A stretch of 64,000 nt of DNA, from positions 1 through 64,000 of the forward strand of contig NZ_QRGC01000012.1 of the NCBI RefSeq assembly GCF_003448965.1. Reading direction: 5' to 3'. The notes beneath the pieces were generated by a model, which was not told the origin of the DNA, did not search any database, and saw only the letters and a program-made list of their open reading frames with translations. The DNA comes from Oceanicella sp. SM1341. GTDB lineage: Bacteria; Pseudomonadota; Alphaproteobacteria; Rhodobacterales; Rhodobacteraceae. The position numbers were made by a program, and so were the translations under genes. Positions 8,310 to 17,050 of the stretch are shown here, piece after piece. Position 1 is the stretch's first letter, and each line of letters starts with the position of its first letter.

Positions 8310-9632
8310 TCAGGCGAGCATCGCCATCGGGTCTTCCAGCAGCGGCACGAAGGCCTGCAGGAACTCGGCCCCGAGCGCGCCGTCGATCACCCGGTGATCG
8401 ACCGAGAGCGTCACCGACATCACCGTCGCCGGCACGATCTGGTCGCCCTCGACCACCGGCTTGCGCAGGCCGGCGCCGACCGCGAGGATCGAGCCATGCG
8501 GCGGGTTGATCACCGCGTCGAAGTTCTCGATGCCCATCATCCCGAGGTTGGACACCGCGAAGGAACCGCCCTGGTATTCATGCGGCGCGAGCTTCTTCTC
8601 ACGCGCCCGGGTGGCGAGGTCCTTCATCTCGGCGGAGATCGCCGAGAGGGTCTTCTGGTCGGCGTCCTTGATCACCGGCGTGAACAGCCCGCCGGGGATG
8701 GCCACGGCCACCGCCACGTCGGAGCGCTGGAACTTCAGCACCCGGTCACCGGCCCAGACCGCATTGCAATCCGGCACCTGCTGCAGGGCGATGGCGGAGG
8801 CCTTGATGATGAAGTCGTTCACCGAGAGCTTCACGCCCCGGCCCTCGAGGCTCTTGTTGAGCTGGGCGCGGAAGGCGAGCAGGGCATCGAGCTTCACCTC
8901 GCGGCGGAGGTAGAAATGCGGGATGGTCTGCTTGGCCTCGGTGAGACGCGCGGCGATGGTGCGCCGCATGCCGTCGAGCTTCACTTCCTCGAAAGCGCGA
9001 CCCTCGTACATCTTCGCGACCGCGCTCGCGTCCGCGGGTTCGGCCTTCGCCGGGCTCGGGGCCGGAGCGGCCACGGGAGCAGCCGCAGCGGCCTCGGGCT
9101 TCGCACCGGGCTTCGCGTTCTCCACATCGGCCCTCACGATGCGGCCGCGCGGGCCGGAGCCCTTGATGGCCGCGAGGTCGAGCCCCTTCTCCGCGGCGAT
9201 GCGCCGGGCGAGGGGGGAGGCGAACACCCGGTCGCCGTCCTTCTCCGGCGCCGGCGGGGCGGAGCCCGCGGCGGCCGGCACGGCGGCGGCGTCCGAGGAG
9301 GCCGGGGCAGGGGCCTCCTGCTTCGGAGCCTCTTCCTTCGCCTTCGGGGCGGAGCCGGAGCCCGCACCTTCCAGCGCCGAGGCGTCCTCGCCCTCCTCCA
9401 GCATCAGTGCGATCAGGCTGTTCACCTTCACGCCCTCGGTGCCTTCGGGAACCACGATCTTGCCGACAACACCCTCGTCGATGGCTTCGAACTCCATCGT
9501 GGCCTTGTCGGTCTCGATCTCGGCGATCACGTCACCGGAGGAGACGGTGTCGCCCTCCTTCACGTTCCATTTCGCCAGCGTGCCCTCTTCCATGGTCGGC
9601 GAGAGCGCGGGCATCAGGATTTCGATGGGCAT
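8310..9632 (-). CDS. pdhC: pyruvate dehydrogenase complex E2, dihydrolipoamide acetyltransferase
   Basis: A 440-residue core subunit that transfers the acetyl group from lipoamide to CoA. Domains in order: an N-terminal lipoyl domain (about residues 1-80, lipoylated Lys43 in [10 protein letters not shown]); an Ala/Pro/Glu-rich linker; a peripheral-subunit-binding domain ([17 protein letters not shown], about 135-170); a second Ala/Pro linker; and the catalytic acyltransferase domain, with the active-site motif DHRVIDGA near the C-terminus. It is the last gene of a pdhA-pdhB-pdhC operon, 13 bases after pdhB, with a GGGAGGGA Shine-Dalgarno. Its lipoyl domain is almost identical to the one at the N-terminus of PdhB. 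Confidence 0.96.
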   Translation of the reverse strand: MPIEILMPALSPTMEEGTLAKWNVKEGDTVSSGDVIAEIETDKATMEFEAIDEGVVGKIVVPEGTEGVKVNSLIALMLEEGEDASALEGAGSGSAPKAKEEAPKQEAPAPASSDAAAVPAAAGSAPPAPEKDGDRVFASPLARRIAAEKGLDLAAIKGSGPRGRIVRADVENAKPGAKPEAAAAAPVAAPAPSPAKAEPADASAVAKMYEGRAFEEVKLDGMRRTIAARLTEAKQTIPHFYLRREVKLDALLAFRAQLNKSLEGRGVKLSVNDFIIKASAIALQQVPDCNAVWAGDRVLKFQRSDVAVAVAIPGGLFTPVIKDADQKTLSAISAEMKDLATRAREKKLAPHEYQGGSFAVSNLGMMGIENFDAVINPPHGSILAVGAGLRKPVVEGDQIVPATVMSVTLSVDHRVIDGALGAEFLQAFVPLLEDPMAMLA

Positions 9633-9645
9633 CTTGTCCCTCCCC

Positions 9646-11013
9646 TCAGCGGTAGCAGACCGACTTGGCCGCCTCGACGACCTCGTCCGTGGTCACCAGC
9701 GCGAGCTTCTCGAGATTGGCGGCATAGGGCATCGGCACGTCCTTGCCGGTGCAGTTGATCACCGGGGCGTCGAGATAGTCGAACGCCTGCTGCATCAGCA
9801 CCGCCGAGAGGTGGTTGCCGATGGAGCACACCGGGAAGCCCTCCTCGATGGTCACGCAGCGGTTGGTCTTCTTCACCGACTCGACCACCGCGCCGGTGTC
9901 CATGGGGCGCAGGCAGCGCAGGTCGATCACCTCGGCGGAGATGCCCTCCTCGGCGAGCCTGTCGGCGGCCTCGAGCGCGTACTGCATGCCGATGCCGAAG
10001 CTCACCAGCGTCACGTCATCGCCGGTGCGCCAGGTGCGCGCCTTGCCCAGCGGCACGGTGTAATCCTCGATCTCCGGCACGTCGAAGGACCGCCCGTAGA
10101 GGATCTCGTTCTCGAGGAAGATCACCGGGTTGGGGTCGCGGATGGCGGATTTCAGCAGGCCCTTCGCATCGGCGGCGGAGTAGGGCATGCACACCTTCAG
10201 GCCCGGGATCTGGGCATACCAGGCGGCATAGTCCTGGCTGTGCTGGGCGGCCACGCGGGCGGCGGCGCCGTTCGGGCCGCGGAACACGATCGGGCAGCCC
10301 ATCTGGCCGCCGGACATGTAGAGCGTCTTGGCGGCGGAGTTGATGATCTGGTCCATCGCCTGCATGGCGAAGTTGAAGGTCATGAACTCCACGATCGGCC
10401 GCAGCCCGGCGAAGGCCGCACCGGTGGCGACACCGGCAAAGCCGTGCTCGGTGATCGGCGTGTCGATCACGCGCTTGGGGCCGAACTCGTCGAGCAGGCC
10501 CTGGGACACCTTGTAGGCGCCCTGGTACTCGGCCACTTCCTCGCCCATCAGCAGCACGTCGCCGCTGGCGCGCATCTCCTCGGCCATGGCGTCGCGCAGG
10601 GCCTCGCGCACGGTCTGCTTCTTGAAGGTGGTGCCTTCGGGCAGCTCGGATTCGACCGGCGCCTGCTTCGCCGCGGCCGGCACGGTCTGCGGCGCGGCGG
10701 CGGCGGGCTTGTCCTCCTCCTTCGCGGCGGGGGCAGGGGCCGCGGCGGGGGCGGCCTCGCCCTCCTCCTCGTCCTCGCCCTGCAGGGTGGCGATGGGCGT
10801 GTTGACCTTCACGCCCTCGGTGCCCTCGGCCACCAGGATCTCGGCGATGACGCCTTCGTCCACCGCCTCGAACTCCATCGTGGCCTTGTCGGTCTCGATT
10901 TCGGCGATCACGTCGCCCGAGGAGACGGTGTCACCCGCCTTCACGTTCCACTTGGCCAGCGTGCCCTCTTCCATGGTGGGCGAGAGCGCCGGCATCAGGA
11001 TCTGGATCGGCAT
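9646..11013 (-). CDS. pdhB: pyruvate dehydrogenase E1 beta with N-terminal lipoyl domain
   Basis: A 455-residue subunit. Residues 1-80 are a lipoyl domain (Lys43 in [10 protein letters not shown]), followed by an acidic then Ala/Pro-rich linker (about 80-125). The transketolase-like E1 beta domain then starts at [14 protein letters not shown] and includes [17 protein letters not shown] and the C-terminal transketolase domain. E1 beta normally lacks a lipoyl domain; this fusion is known in several alphaproteobacteria. It decarboxylates pyruvate together with PdhA using thiamine diphosphate. Gaps are 15 bases to pdhA and 13 to pdhC, so the three genes are an operon. Confidence 0.96.
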   Translation of the reverse strand: MPIQILMPALSPTMEEGTLAKWNVKAGDTVSSGDVIAEIETDKATMEFEAVDEGVIAEILVAEGTEGVKVNTPIATLQGEDEEEGEAAPAAAPAPAAKEEDKPAAAAPQTVPAAAKQAPVESELPEGTTFKKQTVREALRDAMAEEMRASGDVLLMGEEVAEYQGAYKVSQGLLDEFGPKRVIDTPITEHGFAGVATGAAFAGLRPIVEFMTFNFAMQAMDQIINSAAKTLYMSGGQMGCPIVFRGPNGAAARVAAQHSQDYAAWYAQIPGLKVCMPYSAADAKGLLKSAIRDPNPVIFLENEILYGRSFDVPEIEDYTVPLGKARTWRTGDDVTLVSFGIGMQYALEAADRLAEEGISAEVIDLRCLRPMDTGAVVESVKKTNRCVTIEEGFPVCSIGNHLSAVLMQQAFDYLDAPVINCTGKDVPMPYAANLEKLALVTTDEVVEAAKSVCYR

Positions 11014-11028
11014 GTCTGTGTTTCCCCC

Positions 11029-12018
11029 TCAGGCGTAGATGTCGGTCCAGAGCTCGGACACGTCCGGCTCCGGGCTTTCCTGGGCGAATTTCGCCGCGTC
11101 GTTGACGACGGACTTGATGTCCTTGTCGACCGCCTTGAGTTCGTCCTCGGTGGCATGGTTGCCCAGCGTCAGCAGCTGGCGCACGTGCTCGATCGGGTCA
11201 CGCTCCTCGCGCATCTTCTGCACCTCGTCGCGGGTGCGGTACTTGGCGGGGTCGGACATCGAGTGGCCGCGGTAGCGGTAGGTGTTCATCTCGAGGATGT
11301 AGGGGCCCTTGCCGGAGCGGCAGTGCTCCACCGCCTTCAGGCCGGCCTCGCGCACCGCGACCACGTCCATCCCGTCTACCGCCTCGCCGGGGATGCCGAA
11401 GGCCTCGCCGCGGGTGTAGTAGGCGGGCGAGGAGGAGGAACGCTTCGTCGACGTGCCCATCGCGTACTGGTTGTTCTCGATCACGAAGATGCAGGGCAGC
11501 TTCCACAGCGTGGCCATGTTGAAGGTCTCGTAGACCTGGCCCTGGTTCGCCGCGCCGTCGCCGAAATAGGTGAAGCTCACCTTTCCGTCCTCGCGGTACA
11601 TGTTGGCGAAGGCGAGGCCGGCGCCGATCGGCACCTGCGCGCCCACGATGCCATGGCCGCCGTAGAAGGCCTTCTCGCGGCTGAACATGTGCATCGAGCC
11701 GCCCTTGCCCTTGGAGTAGCCGTCCTCGCGGCCGGTGAGCTCGGCCATCACGCCCTTGGGGTCCATGCCGGTGGCGAGCATGTGGCCGTGGTCGCGGTAG
11801 GAGGTGACGACCTGGTCGCCGTCCTTCGCCGCGGCCTGCAGGCCGACGACGACCGCCTCCTGTCCGATGTAGAGGTGACAGAACCCGCCGATGAGGCCCA
11901 TCCCGTAGAGCTGGCCGGCCTTTTCCTCGAACCGGCGGATGAGAAGCATGTCGCGGTAGTAGGCGAGCAGCTCCTCCTTCGACGCATTGGGCTTCTTCTG
12001 CCCTTTGGCTGGCGGCAT
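11029..12018 (-). CDS. pdhA: pyruvate dehydrogenase E1 alpha
   Basis: A 329-residue thiamine-diphosphate-dependent subunit that decarboxylates pyruvate together with PdhB. The thiamine-binding motif is visible as GDGAANQGQ followed by about 20 residues and ENNQ. The phosphorylation-loop region YRYRGHSMSDP, conserved among E1 alpha proteins, is present near residue 260. It is the first gene of the operon, with a strong Shine-Dalgarno (AAGGAGGA, complement of 12023-12030) four bases before ATG 12018. The length is normal for the short alphaproteobacterial form. Confidence 0.97.
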   Translation of the reverse strand: MPPAKGQKKPNASKEELLAYYRDMLLIRRFEEKAGQLYGMGLIGGFCHLYIGQEAVVVGLQAAAKDGDQVVTSYRDHGHMLATGMDPKGVMAELTGREDGYSKGKGGSMHMFSREKAFYGGHGIVGAQVPIGAGLAFANMYREDGKVSFTYFGDGAANQGQVYETFNMATLWKLPCIFVIENNQYAMGTSTKRSSSSPAYYTRGEAFGIPGEAVDGMDVVAVREAGLKAVEHCRSGKGPYILEMNTYRYRGHSMSDPAKYRTRDEVQKMREERDPIEHVRQLLTLGNHATEDELKAVDKDIKSVVNDAAKFAQESPEPDVSELWTDIYA

Positions 12019-12058
12019 GTCGTCCTCCTTCGGTATCGCGTTTCCCGGGTGGTTTAAC

Positions 12059-12091
12059 GTTGAACTATCTCAACCTTACCTGCATTTGCAA
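12059..12091 (-). promoter_or_regulatory. candidate pdh promoter overlapping an inverted repeat
   Basis: On the minus strand TTGCAA (12086-12091) and GATAGT (12064-12069) are 16 bases apart, about 45 bases before pdhA. The -10 box overlaps a perfect inverted repeat, GTTGA-N6-TCAAC (12059-12074). An operator that covers the -10 box would be well placed for repression. The regulator is unknown. Confidence 0.4.
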
Positions 12092-12218
12092 GCCGGCTCT
12101 CGCGCCTTGGGCGGGGAGCATTGCGCTTTCCGCCCCGGGGCGCAAGGTGGGAAACGGGTCAGCATTCCTGCCCCGCAGCGCGCGGAGCAGGTCCGTGACC
12201 CTTCAACATAGGGCGGGA

Positions 12219-12524
12219 TCAGCGGATGACGATCTCGTCGGAGCGGGCGAAGCCGAGCACCTTGCGGGCCTGCTCGTCGAGCAGGTCGAGGTCGAGGAAA
12301 TCGTCGGAGAGGCGGCGGACCTTGTTTTCCAGCGCGGCGCGCTCGGCGCGCATGTCGGCGAGGTCGGAGGTGAGCTCCTCCTCGTTGGCATGCAGCTCGA
12401 TCTGGCGCGACAGGCCGTATTCGCCCTGCAGGGCGGCGAAGCTGAAATAGGCGATGGCCGCGAGAATCGCGAAGGAGTAGATCGCGCTGCCGATCGCTTT
12501 CGGGCCTGGGGTGATGCCTGCCAT
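12219..12524 (-). CDS. septum formation initiator family protein (FtsB/DivIC-like)
   Basis: A 101-residue protein with one membrane helix near the N-terminus (IYSFAILAAIAYFSFAALQG, about residues 14-33). A coiled coil follows (EEELTSDLADMRAERAALENKVRRL) and then a short C-terminal domain ending in ARKVLGFARSDEIVIR. This layout is typical of FtsB/DivIC, which bridges FtsL and FtsQ in the divisome. It sits between the fba and pdh units on the same strand, the usual position in Rhodobacterales. Assignment is by architecture and length; sequence identity in this family is low. Confidence 0.88.
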   Translation of the reverse strand: MAGITPGPKAIGSAIYSFAILAAIAYFSFAALQGEYGLSRQIELHANEEELTSDLADMRAERAALENKVRRLSDDFLDLDLLDEQARKVLGFARSDEIVIR

Positions 12525-12747
12525 GCTTCTGCCTGTGGGCCGCCCGGGGGCGGCTGCTGCCGGGCCCGGGGTGCGGATGGTCCGCTAGCCGGGAATGTCT
12601 TCGCCTCTGGTCCGCCGCTTTTCGCGACGGTTGAGCGAATCATGCCAGATCATTGGGCGAAAGGGAATATTCCAGATGGTGGAAAGCCGCCCCGGGCGAT
12701 CACGATTTCGCCGCCGGGCCGCGCGCGGCCGCGCCCCGGAACGAAAA
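12525..12747. other. spacer upstream of the ftsB-like gene
   Basis: Non-coding stretch between the ftsB-like start and the fba terminator. The only distinct element is a 10-bp perfect palindrome GGAATATTCC at 12664-12673 in a locally AT-richer patch, about 140 bases upstream of the ftsB-like start. It could be a regulator site; nothing ties it to a known one. Confidence 0.35.
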
Positions 12748-12773
12748 GGACCTGCCGCGGGGGCGGCAGGTCC
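12748..12773 (-). terminator. intrinsic terminator of the fba gene
   Basis: GGACCTGCCGC (12748-12758) pairs perfectly with GCGGCAGGTCC (12763-12773) around a four-base loop. On the minus strand the 11-bp stem is followed directly by TTTTCG. It lies about 40 bases after the aldolase stop codon, a textbook intrinsic terminator. Confidence 0.9.
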
Positions 12774-12814
12774 GGGAAGCGGGGCCGGGGCGCGGGCGCC
12801 CGGCGGAGCGAGGC

Positions 12815-13744
12815 TCAGGCCTTGCCCTTGTAGATGTCGACCAGCTTCGCGAGCAGGTCGAGCGCGTCCTCGCGCGAGCGCTGGAAGGAGTTGCGGCCGA
12901 TGATCGAGCCGTTGCCGCCGCCGTCGCGGATGGCGCGGGCGTCGTCGTAGACCGAGTCGGCACCCTTCGAGGCACCGCCGGAGAACACCACGATGCGCCG
13001 GCCGGCGAAGGAGGCGTCCATGCAGTGCTTCACGCGCGCGGCCTGGGTGGCGATGTCGATGCCCTTGGCCTCGTAGACCTTCTTGGCCTCGCCCAGCTCC
13101 AGGTGGTCGGTGGAGAGCTTGATCTTGATGATATGCGCACCGAGCAGGGCGGCGATCTGCGCCGCGTAGGCACCGATGTCGATGGCGGTCTCGCCGTCCT
13201 TGGTGAGCGCCTCGCCGCGCGGGTAGGACCAGATCACGGTCGCCACACCCTTGGCGGCCGCTTCCTTGCGCATCTCGGCGATCTCCTCGAACATGCCGAG
13301 GCCCGCGGCGGAGCCGGGGTAGATGGTGAAGCCGATGGCCGCACAGCCCAGGCGCAGCGCGTCGTCGACTGAGGCGGTGATCGCCTGGTCCTTCGGCGCG
13401 GCGTCGGGGATGAGCGAGTTGGCCGAGTTTGCCTTCAGGATGGTCGGGATCTGGCCGGCATAGGTGTCGGCGCCCGCCTCGAGCATGCCCAGGGGGGCGG
13501 CGTAGGCGTTGAGCCCGGCGTCGATGGCGAGCTGGTAGTGGTAGAGCGGGTCATAGGCCGCGGGGTTCGGGGCGAAGGAGCGGGCCGGGCCGTGCTCGAA
13601 GCCCTGGTCGACCGGCAGAATGATCATCTTGCCGGTGCCGCCCAGCTTGCCGTTCATCAGCATCTGGCAGAGCTTGGCTTTGACGCCGGGCGTTTCACCT
13701 TCGTAGTTAGCAAGGATCTTCTGTACGATTCTGGTCGCGCGCAT
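12815..13744 (-). CDS. fbaB: class I fructose-bisphosphate aldolase (DhnA/FbaB type)
   Basis: A 309-residue Schiff-base aldolase that splits fructose 1,6-bisphosphate into two triose phosphates. It belongs to the archaeal-type/DhnA branch rather than the animal class I branch: ILPVDQGFEHGP near residue 45, AAIGFTIYPGS in mid-protein, the candidate Schiff-base Lys in HIIKIKLSTD, and the phosphate-binding segments VVFSGG and GNGSIIGRNSFQR near the C-terminus. It is monocistronic, with a candidate promoter 30-60 bases upstream and a strong terminator downstream. The gene symbol follows the E. coli member of the family. Confidence 0.93.
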   Translation of the reverse strand: MRATRIVQKILANYEGETPGVKAKLCQMLMNGKLGGTGKMIILPVDQGFEHGPARSFAPNPAAYDPLYHYQLAIDAGLNAYAAPLGMLEAGADTYAGQIPTILKANSANSLIPDAAPKDQAITASVDDALRLGCAAIGFTIYPGSAAGLGMFEEIAEMRKEAAAKGVATVIWSYPRGEALTKDGETAIDIGAYAAQIAALLGAHIIKIKLSTDHLELGEAKKVYEAKGIDIATQAARVKHCMDASFAGRRIVVFSGGASKGADSVYDDARAIRDGGGNGSIIGRNSFQRSREDALDLLAKLVDIYKGKA

Positions 13745-13777
13745 GGGCTGTCCTCGGGTCGTGGAAAGATTGTTGAT

Positions 13778-13806
13778 TGGGTAACGTGGGTGTGAGCACC
13801 GGTCAA
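13778..13806 (-). promoter_or_regulatory. candidate promoter of the aldolase gene
   Basis: On the minus strand TTGACC (complement of 13801-13806) and TACCCA (complement of 13778-13783) are separated by 17 bases, with the gene start about 34 bases further on. The -35 box matches consensus at five of six positions; the -10 box is weak. Confidence 0.5.
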
Positions 13807-13846
13807 GCGGGCCGGGAGGGCCCGTTGACGCAGGTGCGGGCGGGAT

Positions 13847-15451
13847 TCAGCGGCTTTTCTCGTGCAGGGCGGCGGCGATGCCGCCCTCGGTCCAGAGGTT
13901 GAGCGCCTGGGAGGCGGCGGCCTCGAAGGCGGCCGACCAGGCGCCCTCGCCGTCATTCGCCGCGCGGGCATCGAGACTGGTACGCAGGTTGGCGGCCGAG
14001 CGGTCACCCGCCGCGGCGGCGAGGGTGGTCCAGAGATAGGCGGTCTCGTAGCTGCGCGGGATGCCCCGGCCCAGCTTCGCGTCGATGGCGAGGCGGCGCA
14101 TCATCGTGGGGTCGGCGGCCTCGAGCACCGTGGCGCGGCGCTTCTCCAGCCCGGGGTCGGGCGCCCAGCCGGCGAGCACGGAGGCCTGCGCGCCGCGGAT
14201 CTGCGGGGCGGAGAGCCGGGCCTCGATGCGGTCGGCGAGGCCCATGGCGCCGGGGGCGCCGGCGGCGAGGGCGCGCAGGGCGTAGGAATAGGCAGATTCC
14301 GTCTCGCCGGTCTCCGACAGGCCGCGGGCGAGGGCGAGCGCTGCCTGCCGCTCGCCGGCATCGGCCATCGGCTTCAGGATCGCCACGGCGGCCGAGCGGT
14401 CCCGCGGGGCGCCGATGCCGCTCATCAGCGCGCGGCCGGCGGCGAGCCGGTCCTCGTCCGAGAGCTCCGGGTCGCCGGTGAGGGCGGCGGAGAGCAGCTC
14501 GGGGGCCAGCACCTCGTGCACCTCGGCCGGGCGGTTGCTCACCTTCGGCTGCAGCGCGTCGATCAGCGCCTCGGGCGTGGCGAACTGGGCGGCGCCGAGC
14601 CAGACCCCGCCCTCGGGCGCCGCCCGCACGGTGAGCTGGCTCTCCTCGGCGAGGAAGGTCTCCAGCCCCGCGACCAGCGAGGAGGTGAACTCCTGCGCCG
14701 CCGGACCGGGCGTGCCGGAGGGGCCGGCAAGCTGGTCGGTGAGGGCACTCTCGACGATCCTCGGCAGGGCGGCGGCATTGCCCACCGCGCTCTCGACCAT
14801 CGGCTTCACCCGGCCCCAGGCGCCGCGGTTCTCCACCGAGGCCTCGAAGCTGCGCAGCAGGATGGAGGGGCGGGGCGCGGGCATCTCGTCGCCCGAGACG
14901 GCGTCGAACAGGCCGGTGAACCAGAAATAGTCGAAATCCGCCTCCAGGTTGAGGCTCAGCGCGTCGGTTAGCCCGGCCTGCACCGAGAGCTCGAGCCCGC
15001 CGCCCGGCAGGTCGTAGCGCGCGGTGATCACGGCCGCGTCGGAGCGGATGCCGTCATAGCCGAGGTCCTGCAGCGCGGCGCGCGGCGCGGGCATCAGGCA
15101 GAGCGGCGAGATGGAGAGGTCGGTGGTCTCGATCAGGCTGGCGATCCGGTCGCCCTCCACCGCGTCGCTGATCACCGCGCGGCCGAGCGAGATGGTGCAG
15201 CCCTCCTGCGCGGGGTCGGGCATGCGGGGGTAGAGCCGCAGGCCGGTGACGGTGAAATCGCCGCTCGCGGCATCACGCGCGATGCTCTCGTAGGTGAAAT
15301 CGACGAAGGAGCGCGCGAAGAGCACCGCGTAGGTGCGCGTCATCCCGCCCAGCAGGTCGAGCACGCTGTCGGAGCTGCTCTGCGCAGTCGCGCCGAGGGG
15401 GGCGGCGGCCAGCCCGGCGGCGAGGCCGGCGGCGGTGATCAGTCGGGGCAT
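13847..15451 (-). CDS. exported hypothetical protein with Sel1-like helical repeats
   Basis: A 534-residue protein with a signal peptide (ITAAGLAAGLAAAPLGATAQS). The N-terminal half (about 25-300) is rich in beta-strand patterns and has a Cys pair (EGCTISL, SPLCLMP). The C-terminal half (about 340-530) is Ala-rich with repeated helices like Sel1/TPR units (AVAILKPMADAGERQAALAL, YETAYLWTTLAAAAGDRSAA). Sel1-type repeats usually mediate protein contacts. Start ATG 15451 gives the signal peptide directly. I do not recognise a named family. It has no obvious operon partner; DUF4169 lies 145 bases upstream on the same strand. Confidence 0.82.
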   Translation of the reverse strand: MPRLITAAGLAAGLAAAPLGATAQSSSDSVLDLLGGMTRTYAVLFARSFVDFTYESIARDAASGDFTVTGLRLYPRMPDPAQEGCTISLGRAVISDAVEGDRIASLIETTDLSISPLCLMPAPRAALQDLGYDGIRSDAAVITARYDLPGGGLELSVQAGLTDALSLNLEADFDYFWFTGLFDAVSGDEMPAPRPSILLRSFEASVENRGAWGRVKPMVESAVGNAAALPRIVESALTDQLAGPSGTPGPAAQEFTSSLVAGLETFLAEESQLTVRAAPEGGVWLGAAQFATPEALIDALQPKVSNRPAEVHEVLAPELLSAALTGDPELSDEDRLAAGRALMSGIGAPRDRSAAVAILKPMADAGERQAALALARGLSETGETESAYSYALRALAAGAPGAMGLADRIEARLSAPQIRGAQASVLAGWAPDPGLEKRRATVLEAADPTMMRRLAIDAKLGRGIPRSYETAYLWTTLAAAAGDRSAANLRTSLDARAANDGEGAWSAAFEAAASQALNLWTEGGIAAALHEKSR

Positions 15452-15596
15452 TCTGTGTCTCGTTTCGGTCTGGCTGCGTGTGGGCGGGCATCTGCCGGCC
15501 GCTGCGCGGAGGGGGCGCGCGCGGCGGGCCGGGCGCCATGCTGCCGCGGGGATATAGCCCGGGGGGCGGCGCTGACCAGCGCGGGGCGGCGAAATC

Positions 15597-15788
15597 TCAC
15601 TCGTCCCGCGGGCCCGGCTCGCGGCGGTGGGCCTCGAGCAGGCGGGCGGCCTTTTCGGCCCGGGCCTTCTCGATGTCCTTCCGGGCGCGGGTGCGGCCGA
15701 AGGCGACGGCGTTCTCGTCGGCCTTCGCCTTCTTCTCCGCCCGCGCCTTCTGCTTGCGGAAACGGTTGAGATTGATCGGTGTGGTCAT
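15597..15788 (-). CDS. DUF4169 family small basic protein
   Basis: A 63-residue, strongly basic protein starting MTTPINLNRFRKQKARAEKK and followed by AKADENAVAFGRTRARKD. This matches the DUF4169 family found widely in Rhodobacterales. Function is unknown. Composition (Lys/Arg/Ala/Glu, one long helix) would suit nucleic-acid or ribosome binding, but that is only a guess. Codon use is normal and the full-length match to the family pattern makes the gene secure. Confidence 0.88.
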   Translation of the reverse strand: MTTPINLNRFRKQKARAEKKAKADENAVAFGRTRARKDIEKARAEKAARLLEAHRREPGPRDE

Positions 15789-15870
15789 CGTGCGCGTCTC
15801 CCGCTCCGGCCGGGGCAGTCTACACCCAAGCGCCGGGAGATGCCACGGCGCGCGGGGCCCGGAGGGGGGA

Positions 15871-15903
15871 CGCCTGCCGGGGGCATCGAGCCCCCGGCAG
15901 GCG
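15871..15903. promoter_or_regulatory. perfect 14-bp hairpin in a divergent intergenic region
   Basis: CGCCTGCCGGGGGC (15871-15884) pairs base for base with GCCCCCGGCAGGCG (15890-15903) around the loop ATCGA. It lies between the starts of the DUF4169 gene and the BMP transporter operon, where a terminator is not expected, and has no T-run on either strand. It may be a leader hairpin, an operator or a dispersed palindrome. Confidence 0.5.
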
Positions 15904-15970
15904 TGTCGCCGCGTGCCGCGTCTCCGGCGCGCGGCGGGGAGGCGGGTGCGTCCGCGGGCCCGGGCCGAAT

Positions 15971-16019
15971 CTGTTTACCGGCGCGCCAAACGCGGCAAGT
16001 ATGACCACCGGGTGAACAG
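15971..16019. promoter_or_regulatory. possible operator half-sites upstream of the BMP operon
   Basis: CTGTTTACC (15971-15979) and GGTGAACAG (16011-16019) are inverted copies differing at one base, 31 bases apart, directly before the operon start at 16037. GTTTAC also recurs directly downstream. This could be a looping or tandem operator. No matching regulator can be named. Confidence 0.3.
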
Positions 16020-16036
16020 TTTACACGGAGACTTGC

Positions 16037-17050
16037 ATGTCCAGGACGTCTCTTGCCGTCTCGCGCCGCCATCTGCTCGCGTCTGTGGCGGGGCTGGCCG
16101 CGCTCTCGCTCGCGCCGCGGGCCCTGCGCGCCGCGACCCCGGTGAAGGTGGCCGCCATCTACACCGTGCCGGTGGAGCAGCAATGGGTGGGGCGCATCCA
16201 CGAGGCCGCCGTGGCCGCCGCCGAGCGGGGCGAGATCGAGTACGTGTATTCCGAGTCGGTTTCGAACTCGGACTACGAGCGCGTGATGCGCGAATACTGC
16301 GAGGCGGGGCACGACCTGCTGGTGGGCGAGGTCTTCGCGGTGGAGGACGCGGCGCGCTCGGTGGCGATGGACTACCCGGACACCGCCTTCCTCATGGGCT
16401 CCTCCTTCAAGCCGGACCCGGCCTACCCGAACTTCGCCGTGTTCGACAATTACATCCAGGATGCCTCCTACCTCTCGGGCATCATCGCGGGGGCGATGAG
16501 CACCTCGGGCAACATCGGCATGGTGGGCGGCTACCCGATCCCGGAGGTGAACCGGCTGATGAACGCCTTCATGGCCGGCGCGCGGGAGATGAACCCCGAC
16601 ATCGCCTTCCAGGTGGCCTTCATCGGCTCCTGGTTCGACCCGCCCAAGGCCAAGGAGACCGCCTTCGCCCAGATCGAGGCCGGCGCCGACCTGCTCTACG
16701 CCGAGCGCTTCGGCGTGTCGGACGCGGCACAGGAGAAGGGCATCCTGGCCATCGGCAACGTGATCGACACGCAGGCCGACTACCCGGAGACGGTGGTGGC
16801 CTCCGCGCTGTGGCACTTCGAGCCCACGCTGGCGGCGGCGCTGGCCAGGGTGGCGGACGGCAGCTTCGGCGCCGATGACTACGGGGTCTATTCCTTCATG
16901 AAGGAGGGCGGCTGCTCGCTCGCGCCGCTGGGCAGTTTCGAGGGCAAGGTGCCGGGCGAGGCGATGGACCTCGTCGCCCAGCGCGAGGCGGAGATCCGCT
17001 CCGGGGCCTACACGGTCGAGATCGACGACAGCGAACCGAAGTCGAGCTGA
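16037..17050 (+). CDS. BMP-family ABC transporter substrate-binding protein
   Basis: A 337-residue periplasmic binding protein of the BMP/Med/PnrA family, which binds nucleosides or related small ligands. The N-terminus has a twin-arginine-like signal (SRRHLLASVAGLAALSLA), suggesting Tat export; mature protein from about residue 32. BMP-type features include ESVSNSDYERVMREYCEAGHDLLVGEVFAVEDAA and the conserved YPDTAFLMGSSF region. It is the first gene of a five-gene set with an ATPase, two permeases and a CodA-type deaminase, so the ligand is probably a pyrimidine base or a related compound. The ATPase starts immediately after its stop. Confidence 0.93.
   Translation: MSRTSLAVSRRHLLASVAGLAALSLAPRALRAATPVKVAAIYTVPVEQQWVGRIHEAAVAAAERGEIEYVYSESVSNSDYERVMREYCEAGHDLLVGEVFAVEDAARSVAMDYPDTAFLMGSSFKPDPAYPNFAVFDNYIQDASYLSGIIAGAMSTSGNIGMVGGYPIPEVNRLMNAFMAGAREMNPDIAFQVAFIGSWFDPPKAKETAFAQIEAGADLLYAERFGVSDAAQEKGILAIGNVIDTQADYPETVVASALWHFEPTLAAALARVADGSFGADDYGVYSFMKEGGCSLAPLGSFEGKVPGEAMDLVAQREAEIRSGAYTVEIDDSEPKSS

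Noticed and set aside
8923-12057. A 1044-codon open frame on the plus strand across the pdh operon
   Set aside because: It is the reverse-strand shadow of pdhC, pdhB and pdhA, which have complete lipoyl, thiamine and acyltransferase motifs. The shadow has low-complexity composition and no start signal.
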